From assembly GCF_030704535.1 (NCBI RefSeq), contig NC_081817.1:28211001-28275000 (forward strand): a stretch of DNA of 64,000 nucleotides, in the 5' to 3' direction. Origin of the DNA: Vitis vinifera (taxonomy: Eukaryota > Streptophyta > Magnoliopsida > Vitales > Vitaceae). The notes beneath the pieces were generated by a model that had not been told where the DNA came from, made no database searches, and worked only from the letters and a program-made list of their open reading frames with translations. The stretch's first letter is position 1, and each line of letters begins with the position of its first letter. Positions 59,870-64,000 of this stretch are shown piece by piece. Made by a program: the position numbers and the translations under genes.

Positions 59870-62777
59870 TTAGGGATTACCGAAGCTGATGGGGTCACGC
59901 AGGAACCTCTCCATCTGTTGTGATCTGGTCTTTATGGACATATCAAACACCTTCTGGCTGAACTCCACGACGAGCCCACCAAGAATACTGGGATCGATCT
60001 GGCAAATTATACATGTATAGAAGGGAGAATTAGACTTCTTCATTATATGAACAAGCTTTTTACAATGGAGTCATTGGGATAATCACTACATACCTTCTGC
60101 TCGAGCTTCACCTTCTTCCCGTGGCCAATTATATCCTGCAGTGTCTCCTTCAGTTCCTTCTCCTCTTCTGTTGGAAGGGGCTGGTACGAGAAAAAAGGGA
60201 ACGAATTAGAAAGAGCAGAAAACAGCCTACAACTAGATCCGTCAACCAGGGAGCAAAAAAGTGAATAAGTAATGAGAAACAACGCTTGCATCCATTTTCA
60301 TGGATTATAGCTTCACTACAATTTTGTTTCTCCATTTTTATGGTGGAGAGTAAATCGGACAAAAACCAATGCTGCATGAAAATGGACGGGAATTAAAGTC
60401 CAAGAATTAGATTTACAAGCTGGGCACACGAGAAATAGGGGAAAGAACATACTTAATCGAGTCTAGGATTTTTCCTGGGTATCTAACTTAAGTAAAAAGA
60501 ACAAAGATCATGATTTTATAACCCATGTGAATCTAACAAATTCTTATAAATATAACAAGATTTTTATTTTTCAAACCAGAAATCCGACATGGATACCAGT
60601 GTTACATTTCAATAACAGCATTCATCAATCTAGTACTACTATAAGACAATTTAATGGGATAAAGTTGCCTTTCTCAAGATATTATCATCAAAGCTGGCAA
60701 AATTCAACCCATACCATTCTAACCATGTCTAGGCATCAAATTTATTAAGGCCAAATTGACATGTATAAGTATAAAATTCCAACATGAGTTAAAGGAATTT
60801 ATTCTTTTTGTTTGTTGGAACAAACTTGGATCATATTTAACCCATAGACACATCACACACATTCCACACCCAAACCTTTGCTTTGTCATATTCTACATGG
60901 TCGAAAGTGTCCATGCCACAATGATTTTAGGCATTGAATCCATCCGGATGATGAGTGCATTGTTTACGTTTTGTACATGCACACAGATCCACCAACCTGA
61001 TTAGCACCTAGAGTAAGAAAGTAACATACCAAAGCAAAGAGGATAGTAATTGACAAAAACATGAACAAAACTACAAAAAACATAGACAAAACTAGGATCA
61101 AGTGAAGAAAACTATAACGTTCAAGCAGGAGATTGGGCACTTTAGAAAGAGAAGCTACAGCATACCACTAACATGTGCATAAATGTCAGAATACCTCTGC
61201 ATAGCACCAAAATTTTCCAAATAGACAAAACCCATTAAATATATAGTAAGACGAAAAGAGAGTTTATTAATTCTTAATTTTGTATCATACTTTCTGAATT
61301 AATACCTGTGGAAACCAATTATGAGTAGATTTCATCTAAACTTCAAACTATGGACACAAGGAAATTAAGGAAACAAAGCATTATCTAAGATTACCAAAAA
61401 CAGCTTCCTTACGATCATACAGAAACCATCACCCCAGATAACTCAAGCAAACTATATGCTGGTGATATTTCAAGGTTGACCACATTTTACAGCCCTCAAA
61501 AGCAAAATAGAGAGAAGAGAGGGAGAGAGAAAAAAAACCATTAAAAGTGACAGAAAGTAACTCACGTGTCCATTTGGATTACACAGGAAGTAACTTCCTG
61601 TTTTCTGCTTTTAAAAATCAAAATTTGTAGTAACTTCTACATAAAATACAAGAACTCTAAGAGACTTCTATTGCAAATGTAATGGTTTTTTAAGAAACTG
61701 AAGAAAAAAATTATGGTATTAAAAAAATTTTACTACCTCAAATTTTAAAATTTTTGAAAGTAATTATTAAGAAAATAAGGAAAGTTTATACTTTTTATAA
61801 AAGACTTTTTACATTTTATATAGAAGTTTATATTTTTAAAAACAAAAAACATGAAGTGCATCCAAACGAAGCCTAACATTATGCTTTCTGCAATTGAAAC
61901 TTTATAATCCAAGCAGAGAGACTTACAATTACAGTTGTAACAACAGCTCTAACTTCTCCCTTGTGTGCCATGGTCAAATCCAAAAATTTCTTGGCTATAC
62001 TTTCCAAATTCCTTAGTCTTCCAGTCTCAGCCAAAACAACTAGCACAAATGAAATGAAAGAAATACTTGAAAATCAATAAATAATGATCAGAAACATTAT
62101 CCATTTAAATGGAAAAAGAAATACATGAGGCACTAGAATAGACACCCAAGAGAATAAATTTTAGCACAAAGCAAAGGCTAAGCATAAACAAATTAACTAG
62201 GAAATCATTAACTAAAAAACATACAATCCATGTTTAAACATTATATACCTCTTTAGCAATTAAACACTGAATTATAATAACAATAATAATAACAACAATA
62301 GCAACAAAAAAATAATAATAATAATAACAATAATAATTTATAATTGATTAGAGTAACCATAATTTTTGTCAGTATGAGAACCATCCCACGAACTCAAAGA
62401 ACCTGTATAAAGGTCCATCAATTTAGTTAAGAGAGGCCGCCACAAAGGATTGGCTAAAAAAACTTCACTTTTCCACAGAACAATTTTTTACTTCCACACA
62501 ACAAATAAAAAGACCATGAGCAGCTTATCATACCCAAGAAGTTCTTTGTGACATCTGAGAATTTAGTTTCAGAACAAATTGCAGTTAAAGCCTTCACTCT
62601 TACACCCCTAGACACTGACAAGTTCTTCATGAACTGAGAAAAATTATCACTTCTCTTTGAAGCTTCAAGAAAGTCAAGAATCTCAGACTCAACAGTGTCC
62701 AATGCATTAGCTTTTACTGCTGCAATGTACAAGGCAGAGGCATAGTTTCCAGCTCCCCCAAACAAAACCAGAGGTAC
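59870..62777 (-). CDS. Mitochondrial ATP synthase subunit O (OSCP), 3' four exons
   Basis: Exons 62777-62534, 62039-61927, 60180-60094 and 59998-59870 on the minus strand encode 190 residues and the stop TAA. The sequence runs VPLVLFGGAGNYASALYIAA, then SRGVRVKAL, VTKNFL, LAETGRLRNLESIAKKFLDL, GEVRAVVTTVIPLP, EEKELKETLQDIIG, LEQKIDPSILGGLVVEF and SQQMERFLRDP, the order of the OSCP/delta family. OSCP sits on top of the F1 head and joins it to the peripheral stalk of the mitochondrial F1Fo-ATP synthase. The N-terminal part with the transit peptide is missing: I see no exon for it between 62778 and 64000, so exon 1 is expected beyond the window. Splice sites are all GT-AG and phases agree. The nuclear plant gene is typically about 240-250 residues long. 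Confidence 0.93.
61560..61880. repeat. MITE-like insertion in an OSCP intron
   Basis: Inside the intron between 61926 and 60181, a segment begins near TCCATTTGGATTACAC and ends near ATCCAAACGAAGCC, loosely inverted ends around an AT-rich core. No target duplication defined. Confidence 0.35.
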
Positions 62778-64000
62778 CTGAAATTTCATTGAGAAGCAAG
62801 AGAACAGTATTAAAAAAATCAAAAACCAAGATAAATTGCAAGGTTTGACTATTGATAATTGCAATCTGGTCTCTACATTTTACACTAGACAACCAGCCAA
62901 ACAGGATGGGAGAGATATAGGTACTCATCCCCTGCGCCAAAAAGCAATATTTGAAACATAAGATATTACAAGGAGAAAAAGGGGGAACCTGCAGGGCATT
63001 CATAAATACTCCAAATGAAAAGCATGCAAAGGTGTTTATAACTTCCCTACCAGGACATAAAGCACCCTGCTCTTGCCAACTCCCACACCACCCACAAATT
63101 TTGAGTAGCTAGGTAAGGACTGGGGAGGTAAGGCTTCTCCAGGACAAAATGAGTTGCATCCCATGTGAAACTCAACGGTATACCTCTTCAATGAATAGTT
63201 CATAACGCTAAATCCCTTTGACTGCCACCATATGAATTCCGCCTCTTGTAATTTATTTCATGAACAAATTCCTCCAATCAAAACAATGACTTTTCTGGAT
63301 CACCATTCAAGAATGATTTTGAGCAGCTATTTGCAACAAAAATCCTGACCTCAAAACTTCAAAGAGAATTTCAAAACATTTAAAAAAGAATTTGGGCAGA
63401 CTAGGATGGAAACAAGTAATATATATCTCTTGAAAGTCTCCTTCCTACATTTCCAAGTATAAAGAGATTCCAGACCCATTTGTGCGACCACTTGTACCTT
63501 GATTGTTGAACTCATCGCTTAAAGTGATTTGCTGCCTTGATCAGCACACCAAGGGCTACACTTAGATCTTCAAAATTTTCCTTCACAAACTCTAGTTTTC
63601 TTACCTCAAATAGTTCCCACCAAACAAAAGGCCTATCCATCGAAATCAAATAGAGAGGTTTTGAGCCGCAAATTTATGAAGAACAGGGCCTCAACAACTA
63701 GTCCATGTGATCCACAACTCATAGATAAATTGGTCACCTTGACATTTAAAGATATATTTCTCAGTTTCCAAAACCACTATCACAGCACTTAATCTCTCTG
63801 ACTACCAACAACACCCTTTAAATTTCCATTTAAAAGGCCATCATAAGCTTGCTGGGCAGAAAATTCTGATCAATCCAGTCTCAGATGGAAATATTCCATC
63901 AAGGGCTTGTAATATAAGGAAAATTCCCTGCACCATCCACTCCATCAAATGTAATAAACATTTGATGTATGAGTTTGAATGCCATACCCATCTACCAAGT
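62778..64000. other. Probable OSCP intron 1, no exon found
   Basis: No credible transit-peptide exon or other gene was found on either strand. If OSCP exon 1 is beyond 64000, this is part of a first intron over 1.2 kb long. Confidence 0.5.

Noticed and set aside
62707-63003. Possible first exon of OSCP
   Set aside because: The frame overlaps the real exon in another frame and has no transit-peptide character or fitting donor.

Overview
This window is plant nuclear DNA. It has genes split by short GT-AG introns, AT-rich intergenic DNA, microsatellites, several classes of plant transposon, a nuclear tRNA-Ser and typical plant gene families. Gag and hAT copies of this kind are abundant in grapevine, so I infer a woody eudicot close to Vitis; the species call rests on recall, not on a search.

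Layout. 0-20 kb is a MATE-transporter cluster. Two complete genes of the citrate-efflux (DTX42/FRD3-like) type face each other tail to tail (MATE-1 at 6526-11872 on +, MATE-2 at 15144-19195 on -). A third, broken copy of the 5' end lies at 365-1240 on the - strand. All three share a conserved block upstream of the coding region. Between and around them lie an hAT-type MITE with perfect 8-bp target duplications (1603-2050), a Copia fragment joined to a wall-associated-kinase fragment (3940-4640) and a decayed Copia integrase (12.7-13.0 kb).

20-37 kb is mostly AT-rich intergenic DNA with small MITEs. It holds one three-exon gene on the - strand, a LEA_2/NHL-type membrane protein (27297-31680). 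37-50.7 kb is a transposon cluster: a truncated Ty3/Gypsy gag region, interrupted by a 4.5-kb nested hAT element, then LTR-like debris, a repeat with small palindromes, and a 2.4-kb non-autonomous CACTA element.

51-64 kb is genic again: tRNA-Ser(GCU), an R2R3-MYB of the MYB46/MYB83 secondary-wall type (51922-53570, - strand) with a 40-nt poly-C tract upstream, a 1.4-kb tandem duplication of non-coding DNA, and the 3' four exons of mitochondrial ATP synthase subunit O (OSCP), whose 5' end lies beyond the window.

How the genes relate. The two MATE genes and the fragment come from local inverted duplication. The other genes are independent single loci with unrelated roles (membrane protein, wall transcription factor, respiration). 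I found no operon-like organisation, no CRISPR and no clearly novel multi-gene system. The most informative structures are the MATE cluster with its shared upstream block and shared GC-AG intron, and the transposon insertions whose pre-insertion sites can be read directly.
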